DNA of 64,000 nt, taken from assembly GCA_032622095.1 (NCBI GenBank), contig CP136069.1:153933043-153997042 (forward strand). The letters are read 5' to 3'. This stretch comes from Siphonodentalium dalli (Eukaryota; Mollusca; Scaphopoda; Gadilida; Siphonodentaliidae). Made by a program: the position numbers and the translations under genes. Position 1 is the first letter of the stretch. Each line of letters opens with the position of its first letter. This document shows, in pieces, positions 34,840-45,786 of this stretch. The notes beneath the pieces are model-generated. The model searched no databases. It was not told the origin of the DNA and worked only from the letters and a program-made list of their open reading frames with translations.

Positions 34840-35351
34840 TTAAAGGTGGTCTATCTCTTTGTAAACCTGTGCTATATAGTTACCGGGTATAAAATATTAG
34901 ATATGAATCGAAGACTCCTGTCCGGAAATGCTTTCTGGTCTAAATAGGTGTGGTGTTTAGCTAACGAACAATAGCCTTTACTGTTATCTGAGTCCAGAAA
35001 TTTTATTGTGTAATTTTGTCACAAATAAACGTTAATCAGACTCATTATCGTTTATAACTATGGAATAAAACAATACAAACAATCAATCTGGGATATTTGA
35101 CGTTAGGAACGTAGCTATGGGAACAGCCTAATGATCGCTATCGCTATATGATATCACCTGAACGGTCTATTCTAAAAATTGAACAATAAAATGTCCCATT
35201 TAATCATCTCATTTCATAATAAAATATTGGAAATAAAATCAATATTAATTGATAGAAGCGTTTCCGGACAGGGGTCTTCAATTCATATTTATTATTTTAT
35301 ACCTACGCAACTATTTCAAATTTGTTATTTAAAGAGATAATCCACCTTTAA
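34840..35351. mobile_element. TTAA-flanked MITE, AGGTGG family (504 bp)
   Basis: TTAA at 34840-34843 and 35348-35351 flanks AGGTGGTCTATCTCTTT and its inverse AAAGAGATAATCCACCT. The arms extend about 100 bp and include GAAGACTCCTGTCCGGAAA paired with TTTCCGGACAGGGGTCTTC. Confidence 0.8.
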
Positions 35352-35949
35352 GGACATAATCTCAGTAAATTCCCACATAGAGGGGCCAGAAAACCGATCG
35401 CGAATTTATTACTGTATATGACGGTTTTGTGAGTTTTGTTGAAAACCCGAAACCACAATCGTCACTACGGATATGGCAAAACGACAACTGATGCATGATA
35501 AACACATGTTATAAACCTACCTCGGAATCAATACATGTATGTGCCGGGTCGATAATACGGGCGAAACTAGCTCTGCAGTAAAAAAAAAATCGTTTATACG
35601 ATATGCTATGCCACTTACAAATAAAAGAAACGAAAATGATCATTTGTAAGTCTAATTTTTCAACTTTTATCGACATATTTCATTATGAAAACTACTAAAA
35701 TGTATAATTCGAATCAGCCGGAAGTGGACTTAATACGTCATCGACCGATATAAATGGAATCCCCCATTGTATCGCGGGACATTCGAATTTTGTATACTTT
35801 TATTCTCGCCGCAGTATTTTATAGGTCATTTTAGATATTTGTGCATATTTAATCGTATATTGGTGAGGGTAATATCAATAACCAGAGTCTATTTTATCCA
35901 GGGTTTATTTCCCCTTTAAAAGTCGCACGCGCTTCCGTAAATTCGAATA
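35352..35949. other. Intron DNA, no recognised feature
   Basis: AT-rich, no supported feature. Confidence 0.4.
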
Positions 35950-36085
35950 TTTAGAGGATATTACTTCGTTGGTTTGAAATTAGGCCCGATATCAGCCTGA
36001 GGTAACCTTCGTTTGATATGAGGTTACCTAGGGGTGATATCAGGCCAATAATATCATACCAACCAAGTACTATCATATTTATTAA
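35950..36085. mobile_element. Short foldback repeat
   Basis: GATATTACTTCGTTGG..GGCCCGATATCAGCCTGAGG + TAACC pairs with GGTTACCTAGGGGTGATATC + AGGCC..CCAACCAAGTACTATC around a 14-base loop. Confidence 0.65.
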
Positions 36086-36383
36086 TCAGATCGCCTGTTA
36101 GAAACAGTGTAATAACTCTTTCATTTGAGTGACGTCACACAAATATATGTCTGTACATTATTTAATAGTAAGATATAATTAACGGCACGGAATGTCATAA
36201 AACCATATTACTCGGATTTGTGAATGTCGTAAAATGATATTACTCGAATGGTGATGTCGTAAAATTATTTTTCTCGGTTTAAGGTCAAATTGAAGCGATA
36301 CTCAACCTAGTTATAGATACCAATTAAGCAGTTCTGGGCAAAACTCTCAAATCTTATAAATAAACCACAATATAGATACATAC

Positions 36384-36505
36384 GTGTATGCCATGGCAAG
36401 TTAACGACGTTGGAATATCTTCATCCGCATGAACAACCATCACAGCTCGGTAACCGCTGTAGATCTCAATGTCAACCGTTGACATGGTCTGTCCATTGCC
36501 GTATG
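36384..36505 (-). CDS. TMEM268: Internal exon, soluble N-terminal segment of the TMEM268-like gene
   Basis: A 122-bp exon with an acceptor tract ending TTTCTCTTCAG and a donor GTATGT. It enters in phase 1 and leaves in phase 0. It codes for about 40 residues starting YGNGQTMSTVDIEIYSG and ending TSLTCHGIH, with no membrane segment. The NGQ plus alternating hydrophobic residues matches my memory of the region before helix 1 in TMEM268. Only about 14 bp separate this exon's acceptor from the left arm of the large inverted-repeat element at 36519-42592, so that element makes up nearly all of the intron upstream. Confidence 0.6.
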
Positions 36506-38722
36506 CTGAAGAGAAAGTGATGATAATAGTAGAGCGGACAAACTCAAAAAGCTCACTAGAAGCTGCTAGAAGTAGGAGTTTAGTACCTCGGCACCACACA
36601 CGGGCTTGTGATACATCATTTTGAAGGTTATGACATTCTGCATCGGATAGGACCCGGTGTGAAATATACAAATAATGCAAAAGATGATTTTTAGCTGATT
36701 AAGTGCCAAAATTCAGCAAAAATCCCTGTTTTTGTAAAATTCGGCAAAATGAGAAATAAAACTATAGAAACGCGAACATTTTGCGCTAAAATATTGTAGT
36801 CTACATACCTCTAGATATTTACTATGATAGTGGTACGATTTCTCTGATATAACAAAGAATTATTTTAGATTTATTATAAAAATAGACAAAACAGCGCAAT
36901 TTTTCATTTTTTTTGCCTCACTTAATGGGCGATAGATCAATACTGTTTTGACCGGGGATATCGTATATAGTCTAGAAAAGTGCGTATATATATACCGCAT
37001 ACGACATTATGCTGATTATGTCATCATATTTAACACGTGATATGTTATGTAAGATTATTTCAACCCTCACCCCAAAATTCATCAAAAAGTCACCGTTTTA
37101 GGGAAATTCGGCACAAATGAATACAAAAGCACAGGTATTCGGGATATGTATGTGCTACGATATAGCAGGTTACACACTTATAAAAACAAAGTAATGAAAT
37201 GCCATGATTGCGGTGATAAATGTGAAAATTTCTTAAATTTACGTGGAAAATAGACAAAAAATCATTCATTTTCAGTTGTTTCACCCCTCTTAATAGGCGA
37301 TTATTCAGTATTGCATTGAATGGAAATCCCGTATATAATATAGAAAACTTGTGGAAATATATACTGCATATGATTGTAGGATAAGGATGTCATTCATTGC
37401 CATAGATGCTATGCGATGGTAGATTGTGTCACCCCCACCCCAAAATTCAGAAGAAACAAAATCAGTTTTAGAAATTTCGGTATGGCACATTACAAAAGCA
37501 CAACTCCGATTATTTTGTGCTATTATAAGTCTACCCACTTCGAGATATACATTATGATAACGCCATGGTATAATTTACAGATGGCAACATTTCGGAGTTT
37601 TCTGATGAAAGTAGACCGAAATCGTGAAATATAAACTTGTTTTGCCCATATAGATGGGTGATAATTCAATTCCATTTTGAACAATAATCCAGGACAAACT
37701 CTCAAGAATTGACGAGACACATAATGCATATGAATGTTTTCGGATTGTATTATCTTCTGTCACATTTGTTTGGTTACGTTATTGCACCCATCGCCCCAAC
37801 AGTGCAAAACATTTCAAGATGAGACAAACACGGAATATTCCTATACACATTTATGCATTATAAACATACCTTATCAAGCTGAGGCTTTTGATAGTTACTT
37901 GAGTTGAAGAAATTACATCATTGTATATGTTTACTTCGCATAATATAGCTTCACAGTTGTATAAGATTATACATATTTGGAGGTTTAGTGTTTGTTAATA
38001 ACTAGGTTAAGCCACAGTACATTCAACTTGTAACTTGTAACATGTGTTGCCATTACCAACGAAATCACCTGACTCACATGACCATTCCGCTTACACCATC
38101 AAACAACCGTTTAGACGTTTTGTGTCAAATGTGCAGCATTGCGAAATATGTATCAGAGGGGTGTCCAATTTTTATATCAATCGACGAACATGTGCTTAGT
38201 GAACTTTTGTTAAATTCTTCAGTAGCGGTAACCACGTCGTTACTTTTCCCAAATGGGCTGTTGGTACGAACTACCGTTATAGTATAGTACTATCATATAA
38301 GAATTACGAGTATAGCTTATAGTAGGCGTATGTGTTTCGTATGGTCTAAACCCATTTTACAGAAGTGACGATTGCGCGTCCATTTGGGAGAAAATAGTGC
38401 CGTTCATTGCATTCAATCTTCTTGCCACACACAGTATTGTGATATAGTTATGTTTGTATTTAATTATGTTGTTTACATGATAAATATTGTTAGTTGTACA
38501 CTAGATGAATGCATGCAAATCTCGCGTACCCATATACTTGGGTTTCTCGAATCCGTAATCGTAACTACAGCTATTGAAAATCGACAACTGATAGAAAAAA
38601 CACATATTCTAGTGATGTACCTGTAGCACCATATGCGTAATTCATGCGTGCAGTAGGCTATTATGCGTAAGCTGTCAAGTGTCAACACAGCAAATAATAA
38701 TTTACGGTAGGCATGCATTGAA

Positions 38723-39028
38723 ATGCATTGCGCTAAATACCGCCCGAACCAAAATTATTCTAGAAAATCCGGTGAAAAACGGAAACAATTTTTGACACCA
38801 GATAGCTATGATGTCACAAGATCATGGTTAGATTACCAAGCACACTTTGAAATTTGTTCCAATATAAATGGATTGGAAATTGATGGCATGGGCCTTTATC
38901 TATGCGCATCCCTGAGAGGATTGGCGCAAGGAACACTCGGTGACCTACTCCCAGGACGAGAAGAAGACTACAACGTTCTTGTTGGTGCGATAAAAAGCAA
39001 CACATGGATTGAGAGACACCTTGGCAAA
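38723..39028 (+). pseudogene. Gypsy-type gag fragment
   Basis: About 100 residues including DVTRSWLDYQAHFEICSNIN, then a YLCASLRGLAQG segment and EEDYNVLVGAI. The W..Y..HFE......N, L..SLRG.A and DY..L..AI spacing is the usual capsid-like part of invertebrate Ty3/Gypsy gag proteins. The frame ends soon after and the following 400 bp are not readable as gag, so it is a dead fragment. It lies between the arms of the inverted-repeat element. Confidence 0.6.
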
Positions 39029-39437
39029 TGACCAATTCATTGGTTGGTTGTATGATCCAGATATATATACGGCTCATTGTACAACAAGCACGACTGGGCT
39101 CTCTTTGTGAGAGCATAAGACATGCAGTTGAATAGAGGCTTTTGCCAAGTCTGAAAAATATAGGGCTAAACACTATGCTAGGGCAGTATATGAAGCAGAC
39201 CCAACACAAAGCAAAAAATAAAATGAATAATTAAAAAAGATAAGAGATGAACTGAAGCCCCAAACTGGTTCTAATGGGAAAGCTCAAAATAGCTCACAAC
39301 CGTCCGAGACATCATAGTCCATCTCTGAGATGAAGGAGATAAAACAAATATTGACTAATGTGAAGAGGTGTAAAGGGGAGATTAACAAAGAATGACAAAC
39401 TTGGAGAACCAAAACAAGGAGAAAAAGGGTAACACAA

Positions 39438-40055
39438 ATGAGTCCTGGAGGGACTGTCGGGACGATAGACAATGGAAACATAATTATAATGATAATCCTG
39501 ATAATAACACAAACGAATACAAAGAACGCACCAGGTGCAGAACTTCTCACAATCCACGCGACATGTGCCATAATGCATATCGTGGTAGGGGAGACCAGCA
39601 GAACACAAGTGGACATCGTAACTCCAAAGAGTTTGTTAGATACAGCTCTTCTGAAGAGGGGGGGGCTGTATCTAGATTGCAATCTGTATGGGCAGCCAGT
39701 GAGGTTTCTGATTGGTACTGGAGCAACAATTTCCATGCTCTCAAGAAACTGTATGACTACTTATCGGAAGATAAATACCATATGTTACAAAAATGATGTA
39801 GCACACGAGCTGCTGATCATTGAGTCCAACGAAACGAATAAGGCATACCGAGTTGTATCATCTAACTCATCGGAAATTCTGCCAGAGATAGTATCTTCTC
39901 GTCACTTGTCAGAGCACATCAACACAAATTCCCCAGAAGGAACTGGAACTATTGAAACTGATGATCACGAGCCCACTTATACCGCAATAAGCAGCACGGT
40001 TCAGGCACCAGCTATGATAGAGAACACATATATTGGCAGAATATGCCATATGTGA
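39438..40055 (+). pseudogene. Gypsy-type aspartic protease relic
   Basis: A 205-residue open frame. Around residues 75-100 it reads GLYLDCNLYGQPVRFLIGTG followed by ATISMLS. In active retrotransposon proteases this segment is (V/L)..LIDTGA(T/S)IS(I/L)LS; here the catalytic aspartate position reads glycine (IGTGA), which would abolish activity. A frame shift before the motif separates it from gag sequence at 39392-39600. No reverse transcriptase or integrase was found downstream, so most of pol is missing. Confidence 0.55.
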
Positions 40056-40924
40056 CTCCTGGAAGGTCTGGAAATTCACAAATGCTCAGAAAGCTTAACG
40101 AACCTATTATGGGTCTATATGATCACATGTCAACACAGCAGTAGTTTCTGCTACCATATAAGCAATGAGGATGGCTTCAAATGGCTGAACCAAAACCACC
40201 CTATCCTGAAGTGAAACCAAATGCACAGGAGAAATATATTCTTCCTGACACATTGGCAGACATACATGGTCATATAAATTCGACATGTAATGACCAAGGC
40301 CTTGGAGATATTACGGCATCTGTTCCTCATCATATTCCAAGAAATATGGCCCAACGCAAAAACGGCGCCATGGTACCCCAAGGGGGATTCAAGGACGATA
40401 TATAGAATTAAAGAACATCGCAAGGTTGATGACAACGCTCGATTTGATGGCTGTGACAAAGAAGATTGTGACGCATTAAAACCCCAAATACTGTGGGAAG
40501 TTCCCCATATGGCAAAGTCGTGGATGATGACTCCCAGATAGGAGAGCCACAGAAATACAGTGTATATACTGTTTGTACAGTACTGTTGATGTAAAACAAA
40601 TGTTCTATTATATGATTAAAGGGAAGTGGCAGTCATCGGGGGGGGGGGGGGCATCAAGCCCCGGGTGGCTGCAGGTTCATTCCAAACACGACCCATTGGC
40701 TCAACTTGCAGGGTTGAACCACGAATAGATGTGGTGAGATCGCGAGCTCACCTTAATGGCTGTGTCATCGCATGGGTAGTTCATGCCCATTGGTCGCTAA
40801 AAACCCTCTATGTGTATCGAATAAGAGTAGGCTATGCGACCGCATTGGAGAATATTTCTGCACCCATATACAAACAAACATTGGCTTCCATCGGTTCCAG
40901 GGTGCAGACGACATACGGTGTAAA
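40056..40924. other. Decayed interior of the inverted-repeat element, with a G14 run
   Basis: Short polar open frames (for example near 40181) may be decayed retrotransposon sequence but show no motif. A G run lies at 40638-40651. Confidence 0.35.
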
Positions 40925-42711
40925 GGAAGTCGTACCAACAACTCATTTGGGAAAAGTAACGGCGTGGTCACCACTGCTGAAGAATTTAACAGAAGTTCAT
41001 TAAGCACAGATTCGTCGATTGATATAAAGATTGGACACCCCTCTGATACACATTTCGCAATGCTGCACATTTGACACAAAACGTCTAAACAGTTGTTTGA
41101 TGGTGTGCGTGTAAGCGGAACGGTAAGGTCAGGTCAGGTAATGGAAACACACGTTACAAGTTGCATGTACTGTGGCTGAACCTGGTGATTAACAATCACT
41201 AAACCTCCCATTACGTATAATCTTATACAACTGTGAAGCTATATTATGCGAAGTAAACATATACAATGATGTAATTTCTTCAACCCAAGAAACAACAAAG
41301 GCTTCAGCTTGATAAGGTATGTGTATAATGCATAAATGTGTATAGGAATATTCCGTGTTTGTCTCATCTTGAAATGTTTTGTATTGTTGGGGCGATGGGT
41401 GCAATAACGTAACCAAACAAATGCGACAGAAGATGATACAATCCGAAAACATTCATATGCATTATGTGTCTCGTAAACTCTTGAGAGATTGTCTTGGATT
41501 ATTGTTCAAAATGGAATTGAATTATCACCCATGTAGAGGGGCAAAACAAGTTTATATTTCACGATTTTCCGTCTACTTTCATCAGAAAACTCCGAAATGT
41601 TGCCATCTGTAAATTATACCACGACGTTATCATAATGTATATCTCGAAGTGGGAACACTTCAATATAATAGCACAAACTAATCGGAGTTGTGCTTTTGTA
41701 TTCTGCCATACCGAAATTTATAAAACTGATTTTGTTTCTTCTGAATTTTGGGTTGGGGGTGACACAATCTACCACCACATAGCATCTATGGCAAAGAATG
41801 ACATCCTTATCCTACAATCATATGCAGTATATATTTCCACAACTTTCTATATTATATACGGGTTCTCCATTCAATGCAATACTGAATAATCGCCTATTAA
41901 GAGGAGCGAAACAACTGAAAATGAATGATTTTTTGTCTATTTTCCACGTTTATAAGTGTGTAACCTGCTATATCGTAGCACAAACATATCCCGAATACCT
42001 GTTCTTTTGTGATCATTTGTGCCGAATTTCCCTAAAACAGTGACTTTTTGCTGAATTTTGGGGTGAGGGTTGAAATAATCTTACATAACACATCACGTGT
42101 TAAATATGATGATATATTCAGCATATTGCCGTATGCGGTATATATATATATACGTACTTTTCTAGACTATATACGATATCCCCGGTCAAAACAATATTGA
42201 TCTATCACCCATTAAGTGAGGCAAAAAAAATGAAAAATTGCGCTGTTTTGTCTATTTTTACAATAAATCTAAAAAAAATCTTCGTTATGTCATAGAAATC
42301 GTACCACTATCATAGTAAATATCTAGAGGTATGTAGACTACAATATTTTAGCGCAAAATGTTCGCGTTTCTATAGTTTTATTTCTCATTTTTGCCGAATT
42401 TTACAAACAGGGATTTTTGCTGAATTTTGGCACTTAATCAGCTAAAAATCATCTTTTGCATCATTTGTATATTTCACACCGGGTCCTATCCGACGCGGAA
42501 TGTCATAACCTTCAAAATGATGTATCACAAGCCCGTGTGTGGTGCCGATGAACTAAACTTTCTGAAATCGGTTCCGTCCGCTCCACTATAACAGCAAGTT
42601 CGTTGTATCAAAGCTTTTAGACCCAATGTTGTTTTCTGCATGTAAGTGACCGATATATATTTTATTACACACTAGTTCCAAGAAGTGGTATTATTGCTCT
42701 TCCATACTTAC

Positions 42712-42782
42712 AAATCCGTATGGAACGTATACGTTCCATGCGCATTTCGTTGACGTCAAATGACTCAACCATGAAAACGGAA
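42712..42782 (-). CDS. TMEM268: First visible coding exon of the TMEM268-like gene
   Basis: A 71-bp exon on the minus strand. The acceptor is a pyrimidine-rich tract ending TTTTATAG at 42783-42784 and the donor is GTAAGTAT from 42711. An ATG at 42772-42770 opens 20 codons, beginning MVESFDVNEM and rich in arginine, then leaves one base (phase 1), which is exactly what the next exon at 36505 needs. The bases before the ATG are also open, so an upstream coding exon cannot be excluded. The strong acceptor shows that at least one more exon, perhaps only 5' UTR, lies further upstream. A cytosolic basic N-terminus fits the family. Alternative frames of this exon either stop or have the wrong phase. 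Confidence 0.55.
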
Positions 42783-43044
42783 CTATAAAATAAAAAGCAC
42801 CATCACACATCAAAATAAGCCCTGCATGTACGTGCATAAATAAACATTGTAAGTCTGTATTTGTTAATGCACGGATGCTAGGACGGGTGGCATGTAATAA
42901 ACACATAACCACACAATTTTACACACGTCACGTGAGTGGAATGGAGCGACGTCACACGACGTAAATGACGTTTGCATCGACAATTAAAACGGTAGTTCGG
43001 AACTTTAAAATGTGAGCATCATCACACATGGCAAGATCCAAGCT

Positions 43045-43320
43045 GCAAAACAGAGTTCCGCCCCTCGCTACGCTATGTCTGACCGCTGCCCGCCGTATGT
43101 GTATTTTCTTAATTATACCTAACATTTTTTTTTAAGTGTTTTGTCCGTACAAATCATTCTGGCTTGATCTAGACAATTTTCAAATGAATATGGACAGTTC
43201 AGTTTCTCAGAATAATGCAGAATGAATTTTAACCTACAGAAGTCTCAAATAAAAAAATGAGCGATTTTCTCTCATTTAGCGGTAAGTCCTGTGTAGCAGG
43301 GGACTGAACTCTGCATGGAG
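43045..43320. mobile_element. MITE-like repeat, copy 2 of the 2548-2842 family
   Basis: Same orientation and order as copy 1: AGAGTTCCGCCCCTCG.TACG at the left, CATTCTGGCTTGATCTAGAC inside, GGGGACTGAACTCTGCATGG at the right. Confidence 0.65.
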
Positions 43321-44810
43321 CGTGGGCAAGATAAGGGCATAGCATGGAATAATTCTTCGGAAAACATAAAAATGATCAGTTAGAAGATATCGGTAGGACG
43401 CGTAATACTAACGTGTCATAAACAGATGACGAGGAACACACATAACTGATGTTCTGTGTATAACCGAATATTAATACGATTCAATAACACGCTTACAGGC
43501 ATAAACGTTCTTTATTTTCTAAAATGAGTAAATGTTTGCAGATGTTTATCAGTTTCTGTGAAAATAAGACTCCGAAACGAATATACATAAATCTTAATAC
43601 AAATGACACATTTACTATACAGCTATACTAACTAATTTGACCATTGAAGACGCGTAGCGAGATATTTCTACATACAGTGACGCGGTTAGGGGCTTTTCGT
43701 AAGTGGGGTGTCCAAAATTGGCATTTCCAACTGCATACGCTCGAAACAGACAGAAATGTCCAGTTCCGAGAAATTCTATTTCCCATTGTTGGAAATTTAC
43801 AATATAACACCTCTCATAATTAAGTTTAAGGTTGGTAATTTACATTTCAGTCCAAATTTTTTTTTAACCAAAAGTAGAAAAATATACCCTGGGCATTTGG
43901 TCTAAAACAAAAACAATTTCACACCGAATACTGGTTGGAATATCAAGCTGTTAGATTAACTTCAACCTACATTTAGCCTGAAATTTGCAATTAATGCTGC
44001 ATGCGGCAGCCACGAAATTTCCATCTGTTGAACATTTTGACCAAAGTTTGGGGTGGTTTGTGTGACACATCCCAACACACCCTTATAGCAATTCCCTGTG
44101 TACATGAATGCGAATCACTTAGTGTCCAATAACTGGCTTACGTAACTGTGACACCACGCCCTCATAGGGTTTATGTATTGATCGGGAATAATGAGTTTAT
44201 TGAGATATATTAGACAAGGGAAAATTAGCAACAGCCAGATGTTTTACAGTAATTCGCGATTTGGCAGCTTCTGATTAATTTATAGGATAATACACACGAT
44301 TACACCAAGAAACCAACGAACACGTGTGTTATATGGAATTGGATCTAGCACCTCGTGGTCTAAATTGATGGCTGGAGATCATACCACCATCGGCGAGATT
44401 ATACATCGAGGAACTTACACCAATACAACAACGATGCTACATGTATATCGCTAAAAGGGCCTGTCGTGATCAAAATTAGTTTATTTCTGTTTTATAAAGT
44501 TATTATACATGCGTGTCTCGTCCAATATGACTTTTCATTACATATCAACGTAATTCGCATGATCGCACGAGTTTCCAGGCGTGTGATAATTCTCAGAATC
44601 GCACTAGTGCAATCTGTCGACGGAACTATTTCATTCTTGTTGTTAAGACTGGTTCTCGCCGTTACTATTTTTACTTTTTCAATCACGACAATAAAGAAAC
44701 AATAAGCGGTGAATCGATGAGAAGATTCAATCAAGTAGTTTCATTTCAAGAACATGTTTGTCGAGGCACATATTAATTTAATTTCAAACGCATCATTAAA
44801 TAGGGGTCAA
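43321..44810. other. No recognised feature
   Basis: AT-rich DNA upstream of the first visible host exon. It may contain the undetected 5' UTR exon or promoter, but I see no clear signal. Small open frames on both strands at 44466-44734 have no supporting motif. Confidence 0.4.
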
Positions 44811-45160
44811 AATTCACTCGCAGATAGACAGGCTCCCTAGCTGTCTGATTAATGCGTTAACCCTAAAATGCCAAAATGCCGTTAAAACTCAATTAAATTC
44901 ACATGTTCTGTACCGGAGATGGGCGATTGTCCCGCACTCGAGGTATCGCTCCGCCAACAAATCTCGTGCGATAATTTCGTCAAAATTCAGACACTCATGC
45001 GGTTCTATTTTTATTACATAACTACGTATCATAGTAAGTTGACTCACAGTCGTACATCTCCGGTTCAGAAAATGTTAATTTAATTGAGTTTTAACGGCAT
45101 TTTAGGGTTAACGCAACAATCAGACAGGGAGCCCTTCTATCCGCGAGTGAACTTGACCAA
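44811..45160. mobile_element. TTAA MITE inside a second inverted repeat
   Basis: The inner element is 44861-45107 between TTAA at 44857-44860 and 45108-45111, with ends CCCTAAAATGCC and GGCATTTTAGGG and arms containing ACTCAATTAAATT. Outside both TTAA sites the DNA is again inverted: TTCACTCGCAGATAGACAGG..CTGTCTGATT on the left pairs with AATCAGACAGGGAGCCCTTC..CGCGAGTGAA on the right. Confidence 0.75.
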
Positions 45161-45786
45161 ACTTGACCCGCGCAAAGGTGTTAATTGGATTTTCCCAGAT
45201 TTCCCAAAAATATAACCCAATCCGCGCGCTGCGATTTCGGCAAGTGGGTTGTCGCCCGTGCGTTGAAAAGTTGAAAAAGTGGTTATTTTTGGTATTTGTC
45301 GCATGATTTGGAGCAGTAAACACGGATGTGAAAAAAAAACTCAATGCGGAAGTGAAACGTCTACTAAATCCACAAGTGTTGCGCGCGCATCACAATTTCA
45401 CCGATGCATTTCGTCACAGAGTCCCGATAAACAGTCACATTGCACACTTGGGAGTCCAATATGATATTCGGGAGTCCAATGTGACTTTTTCCCGGATTAT
45501 CACGTGGCGGCTTTTGCCCAAACGGAAATAGTGTTAGTTAAGGGGTGGATAATGTTTTATGCCAATTATCACAAAGTGGGTGTCGGATCTAGTAACTTAA
45601 ACGGCTCACTGGACTGGCAGATAAAAACCAGTATGATAAGTCAACTGACAACCGGAAGGTGTGATCCCACGGCTATCTACAAGTTAACAAAGGAATACAG
45701 AATAGTAAAAAGCGGTTGTTCTGTCGTCATACATATATACTTTTCACACGTCAAGAGTATAACATATGTGTGTGTATACCGTGATG
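45161..45786. other. No recognised feature
   Basis: GGGAGTCCAATATGATATTC / GGGAGTCCAATGTGACTTTT form a small tandem near 45450-45490. No gene supported. Confidence 0.4.

Larger units (their letters stand above)
36519..42592. mobile_element. Large inverted-repeat element with tandem-repeat arms enclosing Gypsy relics
   Basis: The left arm (36519-38270) and right arm (40925-42592) are inverted copies at high but imperfect identity, sharing for example CACACACGGGCTTGTGATAC, TAGTGGTACGATTTCT and CATTGCGAAATATGTATCAG-type sequence. Each arm is itself about 3.3 units of about 365 bp, marked by CCCCAAAATTCA..AAATTCGGCA at 36695, 37065 and 37430. The 2.65-kb centre holds retrotransposon fragments. 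A target duplication is not evident. The element occupies nearly all of the host intron 36506-42711. Confidence 0.75.
3800..42782 (-). other. TMEM268: Multi-exon host gene, TMEM268-like two-pass membrane protein (gene span)
   Basis: Six clear exons and one possible micro-exon on the minus strand join with compatible phases (1,0,1,0,0) into an open frame of 277 aa, or 291 aa with the micro-exon. The order is an N-terminal basic segment (about residues 1-25), a soluble stretch, helix 1 (about 93-114), a short loop, helix 2 (about 126-144), a run of arginines, then a cytosolic C-terminal domain with an RHT followed by C.CQ. From memory, vertebrate TMEM268 (C9orf91) shares NGQ near the N-terminus, two helices with a short loop, and LP..RHT..C.CQ near the C-terminus; this was not aligned. 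Human TMEM268 is longer, so in-phase exons in the linker may be missing here. Introns are 6, 5.4, 16.4, 7.8 and 2.3 kb and are packed with repeats. The 5' UTR exon and promoter are not identified. Confidence 0.6.

Noticed and set aside
40638-40651. G homopolymer as a G-quadruplex regulatory site
   Set aside because: Single runs of G here and at 26796, 63776 and 63977 have no spaced GGG tracts and no gene promoter nearby.
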